Assembly (NCBI GenBank): GCA_017590115.1
Contig: JAGGNK010009114.1
Span: 20,994,662 to 21,058,661 of the forward strand
Length of the DNA: 64,000 nucleotides
Direction of reading: 5' to 3'
From: Montifringilla adamsi
Taxonomy: Eukaryota > Chordata > Aves > Passeriformes > Passeridae
The notes under the pieces were generated by a model. The model was not told the origin of the DNA. It did no database searches and saw only the letters and a program-made list of their open reading frames with translations. The position numbers were made by a program, and so were the translations under genes. Positions 10,615-25,422 of this stretch are shown piece after piece (the first letter of the stretch is position 1; the number at the start of each line of letters is the position of its first letter).

Positions 10615-13600
10615 CAGGCTGGACTGCAGGCTGACACTGAAAGGAGCACTCCAGAGACTGTGAAATGCTGTCTGCCAGCCCTGGGGGAAGGCAGGCTGCT
10701 CTTGTGTGAAAAACACACATTTTGTGTGGGGTTGTCAAGAGGTACCCAGGACAAGCATCCTTCTGCTGGGAGTGGACATGGAACTCTGGACAGAGGAGAG
10801 TGGCACGAAGTACTGAAGCTACAGCAAGATTTTAATGCACTTTTTGGTGTCTGACGGGGGAGATCTCAGAGTCTGACTGCAGGTCCATGGCAGCTTTCAA
10901 GACCTCAGCCTCAGAGAAAAAAATTTGATGCATTGACTCTTTTTAGCACAAACCCAGAGCTTTTTGCCTTCGTGCTCCCTTAGCACTGTGGTGAGCAGCA
11001 GGATTGCTCTCTGTAGGGGCACTGGGGTTGTCCTAAAGCACCAGGAGCTCAGACCCACTGGGACAGTCCAGTGCTGCCCTGGGGCTGCTCTCTGCAAGGC
11101 CCTTCCTGTGCAGCACAGGCTGCATTCTCTGCTCCACACTGCTACAAGGAAAGCTGGGTGTAATCGGAGATATTTCCTTCACCAGGTGCTTACAGTGTGG
11201 CCTGTTTTTTCCCAGAAGATGTGGATAGCAGTCATGAAGAGCTGCCTAGAGCTCAGAGGGCAGTGCATGAGCTTGCTTTCCTTCAGATGTCCAATGTAAA
11301 AAGACCAGGCAGCCAATCTTCTAATTTCACAGGGATCTGGTTGAAAAAGGGGACAGGTTTTGGGCAGTACCTTTTATCAATGACTACAGCATGCTTGATG
11401 GACTGCAGTAGGAAACTATTGCTGTGGTCTCCTCTTTCCTCCCTTGCTGTCTGATTTTGGCTCCTGGGGGACTCTACTGGCCCAAGAGATCCACTGGACT
11501 GTCCTCATACATCCATTTTTATGGGCAGTCTTTGCACAAACCCACCTCTGAACTCTATCAGCAAAATATGCTACCAAATAGAGGTGAAAATATTAAGAGG
11601 CTCATAGGTCCTCTTCTTCCTTAAGTGCCTGTGCTAACACTGGGAGCTGAAAAAGTGCCTGCCTGCCATGTCAAATATCCACATGGTGGTAGAAGGCATG
11701 TTTTGAGGCAAGAGCTTGGGTTATGGCTCTGAAATCTTAGCATGACCTTCCTCTCTCCTCAGATTTATAGATTACAGCTCTGGTGAAGGCAGTGTGGTTG
11801 CAATGCTAAAGACTCTCAAAAAGCTTTTAGCAGCTTGAATTCTGCAGCCAATTTATTCCTGAGTTGAGCCCTGAGTTAGTAACAAAGAAAAAAAAAATGG
11901 TTGATTGAGTGAACATATTGGACTGTACAAGTGACTTAATTTTCATCACACTTCACTAATGGCAAAATTACATGTTGGAGGTACAAACAGCCTGGGCAAA
12001 AGGAGTGTCTTTTTCTAATGTTGCTGTTAGAAAGTTATTCTGGGACTCTCTGCACATTGAAAACTGATTACATTTCAGCATGGTACCACAAGCTGTCCTG
12101 ATTGCAAATTCATACATTTCCCCTACACAAAACAAATAAAGACTCCTACTTTCACAATTGTTGAGATTCCAGGCGTTTTGCCCACTCCTGCTCCACACTA
12201 TGAAGCAAAATGCTTCGGCTCTTCCAGCAGTGAGAGATGCCAGGCCAGTCTGTGTGCTTCAGTGTTTTCTTTATCTGTTTTTCCTCCTGAGAAAGATTTG
12301 TTATGAAATCACTGGAATAGGCTCCAGGAGACTTAATTGAAATTTTAGCTATGTCACAGGCTTGTCAAGGAATTTTCAGAGAAATTTTGGTCCCTGTGTT
12401 TGCCTTCTCTCTCTTTGGTAGAGCTGTTGGAGACTTTAGGACTAATTTTATTTTGAACTGCTGTCTTATCAATTTTTCAATGACAGCTGTTAGTAATTTT
12501 GACATACTGACTAATTTTCTAGACTTTCAAAACTGAAAAGAATGTGAGTTTTTTAATTCTTTGGGAAATTCTGACACCACTCACATTTGCAAATTCCGAA
12601 GGACCAGGGAATGTCCCTGTTCACTGGAAATCTATTGACTGTTAATATTTTGCAATGTGGTTTTGCTTATGTTTTTGCAGCTTTAAGCAAGGCAGTGTTA
12701 GGTAGCTGGCACATGCTAGAATACATTGACAGCAGGCAGTTTGTGTGGAGTTACTCTGGTTTTGGATGTTGAAAGGGATTAAGAGCACAGATGGAGTCCA
12801 GTCTGTGAGGACTGGCTTCAATGGCAAGGAGTAACTCTGGTCACATTTGATTTACCAGTGAAAATGTAGTCCTGGGGTTTTTTTCCACTGCAAATAATTT
12901 ATTTTTAATTCTTGAGTAACAATCAAAAAGAGCAGAATAGCAAATGTAATTTCAGCTAAATTGAATAAAGAGTTTCTGCTGGTCCAAATGGCACTGTTCT
13001 CAATTTTCTGCTCATAAAATTTGGAAGAATTTAAACTTTCAATTTCTTCCCTTAAGTTAAAAAAATATATCAAAACCTCAAAAATTATTGATGAAGGGAT
13101 GGAGTTTGGGTGACTTAAACTGACAACTGAAATGACCTGTCCATACACAAAGCTTGCCTGCAGTGCCAGCAAGTTTCCCATATCCCACCTTTCTTGTCTG
13201 AGAAACTGTGTGACTCAAACTTTATTTTAAAATTAGAAATATTGAATTATTAAATTTATGTTACTTGGTGGTGTTTTTAAAGTTCAATTTCTCTGAATCC
13301 TTGAGCTGAGTTTCCTTGAATACTTCAGTGAAAACACTTTGGGATGCCCACACAGTTTTAAAGCAAGCTGAGGGCACCAATACAAATATGAAAATGTTCT
13401 GTTAATTTTTATGGATAAGAAGTTATTAAAAATTCCTAAGCATTAGAAAACAGACTGATAAATAGATATTTGATTACTAAATTTAGATTCAATATTAAAA
13501 ACATTAAGAAAATATTTGGAATTATATATTCTCTCAGTAAAGGCAAAAGAGAATCACATAGTATTAAACCAAACAATATACTTAACAGAACATTAATTAA

Positions 13601-13652
13601 TTAGAAAACTTCCAAAGTCTTCTAAACATATTCTTGTCACATAACTTTCTGG

Positions 13653-13669
13653 TTTTTTTTTTTTTTTTT
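13653..13669. repeat. poly-T run (17)
   Basis: A run of 17 T lies on the + strand with no adjoining retroelement that I can recognise. Confidence 0.9.
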
Positions 13670-16600
13670 CCTGTCAGCTCTATTCTGAGTAGCTCCTCTT
13701 TTCCACTGGTATTTGTGTCCCAAGGCAGATGTAGGGAGCCTCTCCATACATTTGGTTACTAAATAAATTGAGTTCTTTTCAGCTAAATACAATCTTTTTT
13801 ACATGGCAAGCATAACATCATGTCATGTTTTCTAATTTTTAATTTCTGAAATATCTTCAGGCCAAGATGTGGGATGCACAGCTTCTCTTTTCCAGGTCAT
13901 CCTTCCAGATAATAATTTTTTAAGTTTTCCAGAGTTATGCCCAATCTCCCTGGAGGAGTTTCAGACAAGTAGAAAAACTATGGGGCAGGAGAAATCTCTT
14001 TCCTAGGAAGGTGTTTGGGGTGACAGTAGTAAAATGACCCATCTTAAAGAACACCGCACAACAGGATTTTGATCTTAACTTTGAAGTGCTACTTTAAAGC
14101 AAAAAAACTTACACAATACATGAATATTGTATTCCCTGAACCTTTAAATAATGGAACCTTTAAATTGGCTTTTGGGCAGTTGTCACAGAGGACAGTAATG
14201 AGCCCCTTATTTAACTTGAATGGCTGAATAGTCACTGCCCTCATTCTGCCTATTAGCTCAAATGAAATATTTTTACTTTAGCTCATTTTCTGCTAAACTC
14301 CAATTTGAAGTGTTTTTGGTTAAACTGTAATTCTCTGAATGTCAAAATACATCAGGACTAGGAGGAAAAAGAAGACATAAAGTGATGAAATAATTTCACT
14401 TGAAATCAACGAACAGAAATATACAGTAAATGTTTTAGCTACATTTCAGAAATAGCACAAACCCAGGAGGGGCATCAGGCTGTGATGAAAATGTATACAA
14501 TTAAAGTAAAGAGCCTGAGGCAGTGCTTGCCTACGTACCACGAGGGTGCATGTTGAGATAGTTCAGAGGTTTGGGGCAAGATTTTCATCAGAAAAATGTC
14601 AGTTCATTGGGGCTGAAACTTTTCACATGAATGTATTGGTCTTGAGGAAATTTCCACTGAGAGAGGTGTCTAATCTCAAATGCAGAATTTTTGTAGAAAG
14701 CAGAATACATTAACTACCCCAAACATCTGAATATTGGGGGATGTTTTACAGATTCATATAATCTACATGCAGCTGTAAACACTGTAAGAAACTGTAAACT
14801 GTAAAACTGTTGGAGCTAGGACAAATGCACACTGCAGTGTCTTGTTTTTATAACCTGGGTGCTGAGGCATCTCAAGCACTGAAGGATTTTGGTCTTGGAG
14901 GCTTTTGCCTGGTAGCTGAAACAGTGATTTGGAGGAGTGGAAGTAAAATGATCTGAAAGCTGGGAGCAGGGAGCAACAGTTGAATTTCAACTGGAAGAAA
15001 ACAGGAGTGGAACCAGAGTAGGGTCAGACCCACCCCAGCAACAGAAATACCAAAAGTGGAAATCACTGAATGTTTGTCACAGGAATGAACATGCAGCGTG
15101 GTCTTTTTGAGTGATCTCACAAGGGTTTCATCTTCATTTTAAATGACCCCTGAAATTAATAAAAAACATGTAAAAAAGATTATGAAACAATATATTATTT
15201 AAAAGAAGATGTATTTTTCCACATGTCTGCTAACAGATTTCAGGGCCTTCTATTTTGGAATTTTGTGTATAAGAATCAAGTTAGTCTCTCTAGTGGAAAA
15301 CTTTTTCATATAAGTATAGAACAGAGTGTTACAGTGACATTCAGGGACTTGTGCAGGAAATTATTTTGTTGAGTAGAAAACCATCTTTCCACTTCAACCT
15401 TGCTCACTTTCAGTGCTACTGTGTGCAAGACACCAAGGCCCTGTGACTTCAACTGTGATTTCAAGTAGTGCTGGGCATGTGGTGCTGAAAATTAGATCTT
15501 TTGCAGGTCACTTGATACCCCAAAGACTCACAACTTCCTTGTAGCATTTGTTGTTACATTTCTGTGTTCTTCCCATCTCACTCAATGATCCATCACCACA
15601 TGAGATTTAATGTATTTTTACAGACTGTATTTGTTGAGAGTTGTTTGCTGTTGCTGTACACCATGTATTGCTGACCCCTTGGCTTTCCCAGCTCTGTGCT
15701 GTGGTGGCTCTGGGATCAAACTGTGTTTGAGGAAAAACCCCACACAGGTAATCCAAGCTGCCTTCCATCATGTCAAGATAACACTCACCTGGGAGGAGAT
15801 GACAATTCTTTAGGGTTAGTTAATCCTAATTGTGACTCTCCTCTCCTCTTTTCAACCTCATCTCTCAATGGATGATATAAGATAACAAATACCATCTATA
15901 GAATGGTCTATGTCAATAATGACCATGAAGAATGAAAGTTAATTAACTTTTAACAGTGGCATTTACCTCTTTGTAAGTAACTCACAGATTTTCAGCCTAT
16001 ACACACACAGTCTATATATTTCTGTAAATAAAAAATGGCCTCTGCACTTATACTGTTCTATTTAGAAATCTGACAAGAGTTATCAGTTCTACCCCTCACC
16101 AGATTAACTTCAGTAGATTCATTCATCTATTGAGGAAAACAACCCATATCTTGAAATTAAATGAAAATATCCTCATTAAACACTGATAGCAAGGACAGAA
16201 CTGGTAGCTGCCAGCAAGAACCAGATGGATATTAGCAGTAATAGCTGGTACAAATGTAAAATGCAAAACTTGCGTGACTCTTCCACTTGCATTACTGATG
16301 GAAATTTTAAACAGCACTTATTATACTTCTCTTAAAAGTGCACAAGTATTCTTTTTCTCATTCATCCTCACAAGGTGACACCCTGTTGAGGAGCCTGTAA
16401 TGCACTTTTTACTTTTTCTGTGATTTTTACCTGGCTGGGCAGCAGTCCTTTATTCTGTTATGGATAATCTTTACTTAGAATTCCTGGATAATCAGCTCTC
16501 ACTGCCTAGCTGATTGCATTGATCTTGCAATCAATCCTGTGCTTGTTCTGCTGCACAGCTATAATAGGGGAGTGAAGCATCCCTGGATTTTGGATCTGTA

Positions 16601-18227
16601 TGTATCCTTGGACACATTTCCATGCATGCCTACCCTCTCCTTCATCCACCCACATGTGAACACCTGTGCACGTGACCAAAAGCATCTTTTATGTTTGATT
16701 AGATCAGGCAGAGAACTAATAAATTTTCTTGTAGTGCTCCCTATCTGTTAATTGCCTTTGGATGAACGTGCTTCCTGTAAGTGTTTTTGCCAACAGCCTT
16801 GTGAAGCACTGGACTTCAGGTTTGCTGCTCACATCCAGAATGTTCTCCCAGGGCTCTGCATTGACAGGCAGCCTGCCTCCAGCTCTGAGCAAAGGGCAGC
16901 GTATATTTGCTTTTTTCCCCAGAAGCAGAGCAGAGATCAAATTATAGCCACTTTTCAGTTTATTTGGTTGCCCTCTAGGGAAACCCAGCTGAGCTCCTGT
17001 TTCTGAGCAAACTCTGCCTTCTCTCTGCCCCTCCCAACAGGAGGCAGAGGCTCAGAGTCATTTACCTCTCATGAAGATTTCTGCTCCTTTATTCCCCCAT
17101 TATCTACATAGATAGATTCACAAGTGACCCTCAGTTTTCATACTCACTGAGTTATTTTTCAGACCTTAAAAATCCTGAGACACAGGAGGAATTGAGAGGG
17201 TGGTTTCAGGTTCTGTGGGAGTAGCTGCAGTTCTGCAGATCAGCTGCCTCCATCATCTGTGGAGCAAATTCATTGCCCACCCTCTGGAGATAAAACACCC
17301 TTCTGGCACCCAGACCTTGCAGCTCCCATGGGACACAGCTGGTTCTGTGATGTGTGCTTTGAGAAGGATTTTTGCTTTAACATTCATCTAATGAACAACA
17401 TCAACTTAATTGAAGCCTCCCTTTCAGCCTGCTGCACACACTTAATTGTGGCTGGTGACTTCCATTTGCTTAATTTGCTCTTAACTTGCCCAAATCTTCT
17501 GCAGTTTGCTGACATGAAAACAGTGGAATTCTTCCTCTTTGAAGAGCAAGGCTGCTTTGTGTTATGTGCAAATTCCGCTTCATTTAATGATTTATTTATT
17601 TAGTTCTTATTTTATTTTTAGTATTGTGTCTGTGCTGCCTGCCATATGTCTAATCTCCTTATTTTTCAAATTTGTTATTTAAAGAAAAGGAAACTGGAAA
17701 AAGAACTTCTGTTACTTTACTGGCTTTAAAACATATTTGTATTTGGAAACAGTCCATGAAAAAATATATCCAATGCTATTCTTTAATAAAATTTGTTTTC
17801 CTCTACTCTTGATGTGAACAAGTTTCTCTTACTAAGGTCCCTGTACATGGCAGCTCAGCTGCTGTTAGTATATAAAATATTGAATCATTCCCTTTGGGAA
17901 AAAAAAAATAGATGCTCCATGGACTTAAAAAACCTGGATGAAGAATAGACCAGACTTTGTTCTGGCCAAGCTATAAAAGTCCTAAGTCCTTTCTTAGTTG
18001 AGCATCTTCTAAGCTGCTATCTTAAACTAGAACCATGGCGTATATATCCATCAAAAGTTGAGAAGAATAGTTTGTGTTTAAATCCATCAGGCTCTGAAGA
18101 CCTGTCTGTGCTCAGCTTCTGTTTCTAAGGTTCAGAAGCAGATCCATCCCATGGGCTTTTTCTTTGGTCACCTCCAGTGTATTGGCAAAAATCTGCATGT
18201 AGGATACAACTGTCACCAATAGATTGC

Positions 18228-18244
18228 AAAAAAAAAAAAAAAAA
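18228..18244. repeat. poly-A run (17)
   Basis: A run of 17 A lies on the + strand. The preceding sequence shows no LINE, SINE or processed-gene similarity that I can name, so I do not interpret it as a retrocopy tail. Confidence 0.9.
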
Positions 18245-21200
18245 GTTCAGTCTTTTTTCTTCCCAATTATTTAAGATTTAAAAAGTTCTATCAGATAGAA
18301 GTAGTTTACCCTAATTATTTAAGATCTGACAAGTACTGTAAGCAACAAAGCTGCCTGAATAAAATTATGAGGCATGTACGTGTTCATGTTCCCTGCAGAT
18401 GGGACCTGAGTCATCGCAGGCTGAGGTGTACTAATTAATCCCAGCCACTGCTCTGTCCTCTCAATTAGCAGCCCCTTAGATAAGCTGTCTGGTTGATCTA
18501 CAGCTGCCTGGTGGGAAATGCCCAGGTTGTGCAAGTTTTATGGTTGTGACTCCCTAGGCCAGTTGCAAAGTTATTTCAAGGAGAGCAGCTGATGTGTTTT
18601 GCAGTGTAATAGCTGTGTGTGCGCTCTAGGGCAAATCCCATCAGGTAACTGCAGCAGAAGGCTGGAGTCAGCATCCAAAGGATGAGGAGAAATGTGCCAT
18701 CAGCTTGGCATGCTGCAAATTCCATCTCTGAACCACACAAAATCTCTCTCATAATGTTGGCATTTCTGGAAACCTGGTGAAGGGCATTTGTATTCTCATG
18801 AGTGTCAGACAAAGTGCTCTGAAGCTGTCTTAAAATCCATTTTAAATTCTTGCTATGAAATATATACCTGTGTATAAACATCACACACAGTATGAGCCAG
18901 GCCTGAGGAGCCTCAGTAACCCTTTAGTTATTTAACACTAATAACCCTGTTGTTTCCTAACATAAAATTACAACAAAATTTGTCTGGCCAAGGGTGATCA
19001 CAACATGCCAACAGTGGAGTCAGAAGGGCACAAAATTTGTGTGGGAGTGTAGAGGCCCAGCTGAGGATTCTGAACGAGGGTAGGGTTTAGGTGTGTCAGT
19101 CTGCCTGTCTATTTTGTTCTCCCCTCCAGTTTTCTCCTGTTTCTCCTGGGCATCATTATTACCCTTCATTTCTGACAGTGGCTTCACAGAAGAGTGCATT
19201 TAGCCTTGGGATATGGCACACACAGAAGCAGTTTATCTCCCCTGTTTACCCAGGCTGAGACAAGAGGCCAGACCCTGTGCCTGCTTAAACTCACCCTGTA
19301 GAAACTGAAGCCATAAACTAAAGTGAAGAGGTGAAATGGAGAATGTTTCTCTGAAATCTCTGTTGCGACTCTCTCCCTCCTCAGCACTCATGAATGGAGT
19401 CTGGGTATGTCACTTCTTTACTCCAAGCCCCAGCTGCCACCAAGAGACCAAGGCACAAGAGCACTGGGATTAACCTGTGTCCTTTAATACTTTAATACTA
19501 TCCTATTAGCACAGTGCTTAAACATGCTGGGGAATTTGAGGATGGTTCAAGTTGCACACTTCAAGAATTTTGGCACTTGGGAAGAAAATGGAGTTTTTGA
19601 CTGATGGAGCACAGTTCTTGTCCCAGCTGTACCTTTGTGCCTTGCACACACTGATAACGTAATGGAGGGGGCTGCAGAGTCTCCAAGGGATTTTTAATTT
19701 CAAAATGGATGGCAGATATCCATTCACTAATAAATCATCTGCAACAGTTTTGCAAGAAAGAAAAAAAGGCTCAAGGCATCTAATTTTGGTCTTATGCATT
19801 TTTTTCCCACCCTCTGGGTTCATAGAGTTAACAGTTGTTTAAAGAAGGGGTGGGCAGATGACCAGCCACATTAATAGCTGAGATCTACTATTTATACAAA
19901 TTTCATTTTAATTCAGTTCATAGTGAGTGATGTATCAGTCAATACATTTGGGTTTTTTTCCGAGGATCTTGTTTTTGCACTTTTCTTTCATGACACTGCT
20001 TTCTTTTGGCCAAGAAAACTCATATAGATTTATTGCCTTTCTCTTTTCTGTGTAACCTTGCCTAATAAGACCACTGCAGTGGCTGTACCCTGTGAAATGA
20101 GTCCATGAACTCTTTGTATCCTTGTCTGTCTGTCTCAATACCCCTCATGTCACCCTGTTAAGAAGAAGAACTGTGACCATATCTGTCTTTTTTATTATAG
20201 ACTATTGTTGGTGTAAGTGGCAGACTGATGAAATACAGTGGGGAGTTTCCTCTTCACATTCAAATTTCTGTGCATTTCTTTCTTTCTCTTTTGTGGGCTA
20301 TCCAGTAAAATGCCTGAAATCAACAGTTACAATATACACAGGCAGAGCATAACTATGCTGTGCCTATGGCTTTTTGGATGGTACTGCCAGAGTAATTTCA
20401 ATGTCTCATGGCAATAACACTCATTTGCATAAAAGCCAATTTTATATCTACAGTCTGGTTGTAGCCAAAGAAATAAAAGAGAATTAATGGGTTTAGATTC
20501 GATGGAGTGATAAATACTGTCAGTAAAGTGATTTATTGTCTATCTGCTGATGATTTCAATTAATCTACAGGTGTTTTATACACTTGGAACTTGTTCTTCA
20601 GCACAGATACTGGGTGTAAGTTCATGGCCTCACCCTGCTGTGCATCACTCTCTCAGTTCCTATATAGTAAATAAAATGAAGTGATACCTCTGCACTTATG
20701 ACTGGGGCACCAGGGCTTTATTAAATTCAGATGTCTGGACTCTACATATGCATATCTGTTTATGCCTTATTTACTCCAAACCATCCCCAAGTGTCCTTTT
20801 GTCTGCATGTGAGTGCTGAGAGATCTCTGTCTCCTGATTTGCGTGTATGGTTTGTGCCAGACAAGAGAACAAACATATGATCATGGGCAAGGAGAATCAA
20901 TTCATTTCAAAATTATGTTGCCTGTTATATTTTTTTGAGTGAAAGAGTGAGTTCTGTAGGGTTTTTTTACCCCTGACTACTGTATTTTGGACAGTTGCTC
21001 TCAGGTTTTAAGATGGTGTATAATGCCTATACAGGGAACTTGATTCTCTGATGACTGCTTGCATCACTTGGTGACACCTGCATTAACCAGACCCCTGCTG
21101 AGTAAGAGGACATCCAGAATAACTTTTTCTGTCAGACTGATGGAGTGAGGATGGATGCTTTGTGCTCCAGGCACTGGCCTGGTGTCCAAAAATTTGGAGC

Positions 21201-22857
21201 TCTGTTCCTGGCACTGTCACACAATGACAGTGTATGAGAGCAGGTGAGAATTCTAGGGCCACTTTTTTCTCCAGGGCCTAAAGTATCAAGGGAATATCTA
21301 CTGGCATTTTCAGAAGCAGCAGGAAATTGGCTTCTATGGGGCTTTTCAGCATTCCCAGAGAGCTGGGAATAGTCCTCCACCATGGAGTTCTGCATCCCTA
21401 AAGTCACCCAGGCAATGGGGTCACAATGTTCATAAAAAAAGGCATCCAACACAGTTTTCTTGTACAATCTCTGAGTTGCCCTCATTAAAAATATTTTTGT
21501 TGCTCTAAGCTGTTATGACAGGTGAAGACTATTTTCATTATTTTCCTGCTTTTGACACTCTCAGGCTGCTAACAATAACAATAACAATAATAGCAGAAAT
21601 AATAGCCTCTGTTTTTATGCTAAATAATCACAGTAGAAACAATTACCCTGAAGAGTTGGCAAGTAACTACCTGGAGACAAGAGGAAAGTTTCTCCCTGCA
21701 CAGGGCAGGCAGAGCTGCTGTGCTCCCATTTCTCAGGGATCTTGCAGTGATTGGGGATTCACCTCACTGGGGCTGTCAGAGCCGTGTTCAGGTAGCGAGT
21801 TCCTCTTCTGAGGGTGCTGTCAGCTACACTGAAGTGGCTGCTGAAATGGGATGCCTGAGAACCCACTCAGCCAAGACGTGCCATCTGCTTCCTGCTGACT
21901 GACAGCAGAGAAATCTCCTCCGCTCCTGCCAGCAGAATTCTCCCTTTCAAACCACGTTCTGCAGTGCCAGAATCACTCCCTGCCATGTCATTAAAGCTGG
22001 GAAGCGCGCAGATTCTCTGTTTCTCTAGCAATTTTACAATTTCAAATCTTGTTCTTTTGGTCCAGAAAAATTTGAGCAACCAAAGTATCTCTTTCTCATT
22101 TTCCATATCTAAGTTTTATGCAATTTTTTTTTCTCATTCAAGGAAACAGTGTGATTTTCAAAATCAAGTTGAATTAAAAAGAAAAGTTTCACAATGATGG
22201 CAGCACAATGCTTATTCTTTCTTCTAAATGATGCAGGAAAAGGTTTTTCTTTAGTGCCTTCTTATGCAAAATATTTAAATGAAAATATTTGCTCAGTTCT
22301 GACTGGTGTTGGTTTGTGCTTTTCTGGTTCAATGGTGGTGTACGCTGTGTGAATTGTTCACATACTGATTGTCATTTGGCCAAAAATAGTAAGTTATATT
22401 GCACTAGTTTCTATGGATTTTTAACAGAAAATATATTGCATAGAATAGCCTTCTGCTTGCAGAAATCACTTAACTTCTGTCAGTCTCCAGCACCCCAAGA
22501 GAGGGACTGACTGCCCAGCTGGAACCCACCTCTTATCAGATTTCTGAAAACCAGAATATGTCAGCAGTCCCAAACTGGGAGCTTAAGAGCAGAATCACAG
22601 AAACATCTTGTTTCCTGAGCAAACACGTTAACAAATTGATGACATGAATACCAAATGGGGCATTTTTCAGCCACGGCTGAAGAAAATCAAATTGCAATCA
22701 GGTGCCAAAGAGATGGAGTCACTCCCTCCATGTCCCTCCTGCTCTCCATACCTGTTTGAATACTCCCACCTTTTTCCCTTGCACTGTAACTGAAGTTTGC
22801 TTCTGCTGGTGAGCCAATTTCAATCTCTAAAACAACAGAAATAAAATTGTGATATGT

Positions 22858-22898
22858 TTTTTGGTTTTTTTTTTTTTGTTTGTTTTGTTTTGGAGGAT
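22858..22898 (+). repeat. T/G-rich low-complexity tract
   Basis: A T run is interrupted by GG, then a (GTTT)n-like segment ends in 'tttggagg'. It is one of five similar T/G tracts in the window, all with T and G on the + strand. Confidence 0.8.
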
Positions 22899-23640
22899 GG
22901 ATTTTGAGGTATTTAGTAAGCTGGGTGTAAATTGCTGTACTTATTTAGCAGGGTGAGAGGTTGATTGTTCATGCGGCCTGCCTGTTTCTGTTCCTCCACC
23001 TCCTCCTCAGCTGGGCAGGTATTTTTGCATCCATGACTTGAACGACCTCAAGGGATTGGAGCAGGTTTAAAATAACCTAGTAAAAATGGTTTTTATTATT
23101 CTGGATCAGTTCTTCCCACAGTGTCACAAACAATTGTACCAGGACGCCTAAAGGGAGATGTTGGAGGGAGCTGGGTGGTCAAGAGAGGGAGAGGAGAGTG
23201 GCACAGGCTGCCAGAACAAATGGATGTCAAACCTGCCCTTAGCACAGTCTTGAATACCCACACAGGGCAGTAAAGAGCTGATGTGACACAAATTCACATC
23301 CCAGCTTGGTGTGCAATTCCCTCTCAGTGTAGATGCAGCCCTAACTGCTATGATGATAATAAAAAGATTCACTGATGGAGCTGCTGCAAAGCACTTGAAA
23401 GGATTTGCTGTTCCTCAGTGCATCTGGAGCAAGAAGCACAAAGGAATCTATGCTAATGTGCTGTTATGAACTCTGTTCTTTGGGATTTATTTATTCTCCC
23501 ATTTAAGACAAAACTTGCAGCTGCAAGGAGCTGAAGTGTGGACTTAAAAATAGAAGGAGACTAAGTGTATTACACAAAAAAACCTCTGAGTAGAGTCACC
23601 TCTGGCTGTGCCTTTGCAGTGTATTGTGTCTCTAAGAAAA

Positions 23641-23676
23641 TATATATATCTAAATATATATATATATATATATATT
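23641..23676. repeat. (TA)n microsatellite
   Basis: Two blocks of TA dinucleotides are separated by 'tctaaa', and the second is about 20 bp long. This is a simple repeat. Confidence 0.9.
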
Positions 23677-25325
23677 TGAAATCTGCAGTATTTTAAGCCT
23701 GAAGTTTCTGTATATGTCTTATTATGAAGCATGGCAGGGAATCCCACACAAGTCCTGAGTTTTATGAATATGTAAAAGCATATATGGAAAATGACTGGAA
23801 GTAGTCTTGGTTTAGAGCTCTTAGGAATAAACATATGTCACTGGGAGTCTCTAAGCATGGGCAGCACCTCTTAGGTTGCTACTGAAATTCCTTGTATCAT
23901 TTAAGAGAGTTGTTTCACTTAAATCTGAAATGGCTTTGATCTCTCAGGAAGTAGATGCAGGTAAGGCACTTTGTTCAGTGCTATCAGCAGGATACAGGGA
24001 ACCTGACAAATTCATGCCTGAGCTTTCTCTTTCACCCTTAGCCAAGTAAGCTTACTATTTTCACATACTTAAAAAAATATTTTTATTAATTTTATGGGTG
24101 CATATTTGATACTTGTGCTCCCCAAGACTTGCTCATGGTCAATTGCTAGTGGGATGAAATGGTTTTCCTACTGTGTGGTCACCCTGCTCTTGGTTCTGCT
24201 TGTGTATTTTCACAAGCATCTGTCCCTCCAACACGAACTGCTGGGAGCTGAAATTCAATTGTGTCAGCTGCATCATCTGCAAATCTGTCCTAATGAAATT
24301 TGGCAAAAGTGGTCAAAGTTGCTCCAGACTAAATGCAACTGCCACATGTTTTTGACAGCTGAGATGACAGTCCAGCACATCTCTCATCCTCAGGATGGCA
24401 TGCATCATTAGATTTACAGAATGGGAAAGAGAAGCCTCTGCTAGAAGCTACTGGCCTTCAGGCTTTCACATTATTTTTTCAGTTTCCTTGAAATTCAAAC
24501 AAATTAGAGGCCTTGAAAGATCAACCATGAACAGATATAGTTTGTCAGCTACTTTAAAAAAAAATACAGAAAAAGAAATCCAAAATACTGCAGCTGGTAT
24601 ATTGCTATTTTTTAAAAAAAATCTGTTGTATTTAATTAATTAAATTTAATTTCAACACCCAGAGCAGGGGACAAAAGGTTCTTAAGGAATTTCCTTTTTT
24701 GGCACATTTTCATACTCTTTTACAGAATTTTCAGTGGCTGCCCACACTGAAGTGAAATGTTTGTCTAGTTCAATATCCCAGGTTATATTTTATGGGTGAA
24801 TTTCTTCCAATGAAACAAGTCAGATGGATAGCCAGACATCCCTCAGCATCCACTTCAGTCCAGAGCTGGAATCTGGAGACAAGGGGAGAGAACAGCACAA
24901 CTGCAAACCTTTAATAAGACTGCAGCAAGTTTCCTTGTAGGCTCCAGAGCCCACAGGTCTCTCATCATGGCTATCAGGGAGAATGAGGTAAAGAAAAAAT
25001 ATCCTCTCACATGGGAATTTTCTTCTCAAGGCAGTAGGGACATTTTACATTCATTAAAATACTCATATGTGACTCAGTTTAGAAGTTCTCCTTAGAAGTA
25101 TCATTCTGCATATCTGTTACCACTTAGATTCCCTTAACATTTTTAAGAAATATTTACATATCTTTATTTCTCCTATTTTTTTTTTTGAGATGACAGGTCC
25201 ATTTAAAGGAAATGTGGCAAAAAACTCTACTTGTTCTGTGCAAATTAATGTTCAAGGAGTATACAAAAACTAGAGAAATGTAATTTTTTTGGCCTCGGTA
25301 AAAGGATGCTTGGAGAAACAAATAT

Positions 25326-25422
25326 AACAACAATAATAACAATGATAATAATAATAACAATGATAATAATAATAACAACGATAAAAACAACAACAACAAC
25401 AACAATAATAATAATAATAATA
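25326..25422. repeat. imperfect (AAY)n trinucleotide tract
   Basis: Nearly 100 bp of AAT, AAC and GATAAT triplets are interspersed. It includes two near-identical copies of an 'aacaatgataataataat' block, so it grew partly by duplication of longer units. ERVL-type LTRs in birds often contain such an AAT/GAT tract (see 25881-26298), but no LTR ends are recognisable here. The long hydrophobic translations on the - strand are by-products of the repeat. Confidence 0.85.

Larger units (their letters stand above)
10615..25320. other. long unique region, no gene seen
   Basis: About 15 kb contain only simple repeats and homopolymers (T17 at 13653, A17 at 18228, a T/G tract near 22860, an AT array at 23641). 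At 11197-11454 an 85-codon + strand frame runs through a possible splice acceptor ('ttttttcccag', ending at 11215). It has no recognisable domain and is not called. Around 20390-20600 the sequence has the dense AT-rich, octamer-containing texture often seen in conserved non-coding elements; this is an impression only. Confidence 0.5.

Noticed and set aside
11213..11454. Open + strand frame behind acceptor-like 'ttttttcccag'
   Set aside because: It has no good donor and no recognisable protein, and a second frame is also open over part of it.
25326..25422. AAY tract considered as the remnant of a second ERVL-type LTR
   Set aside because: No LTR ends or other family landmarks were found around it, so it is listed only as a simple repeat.
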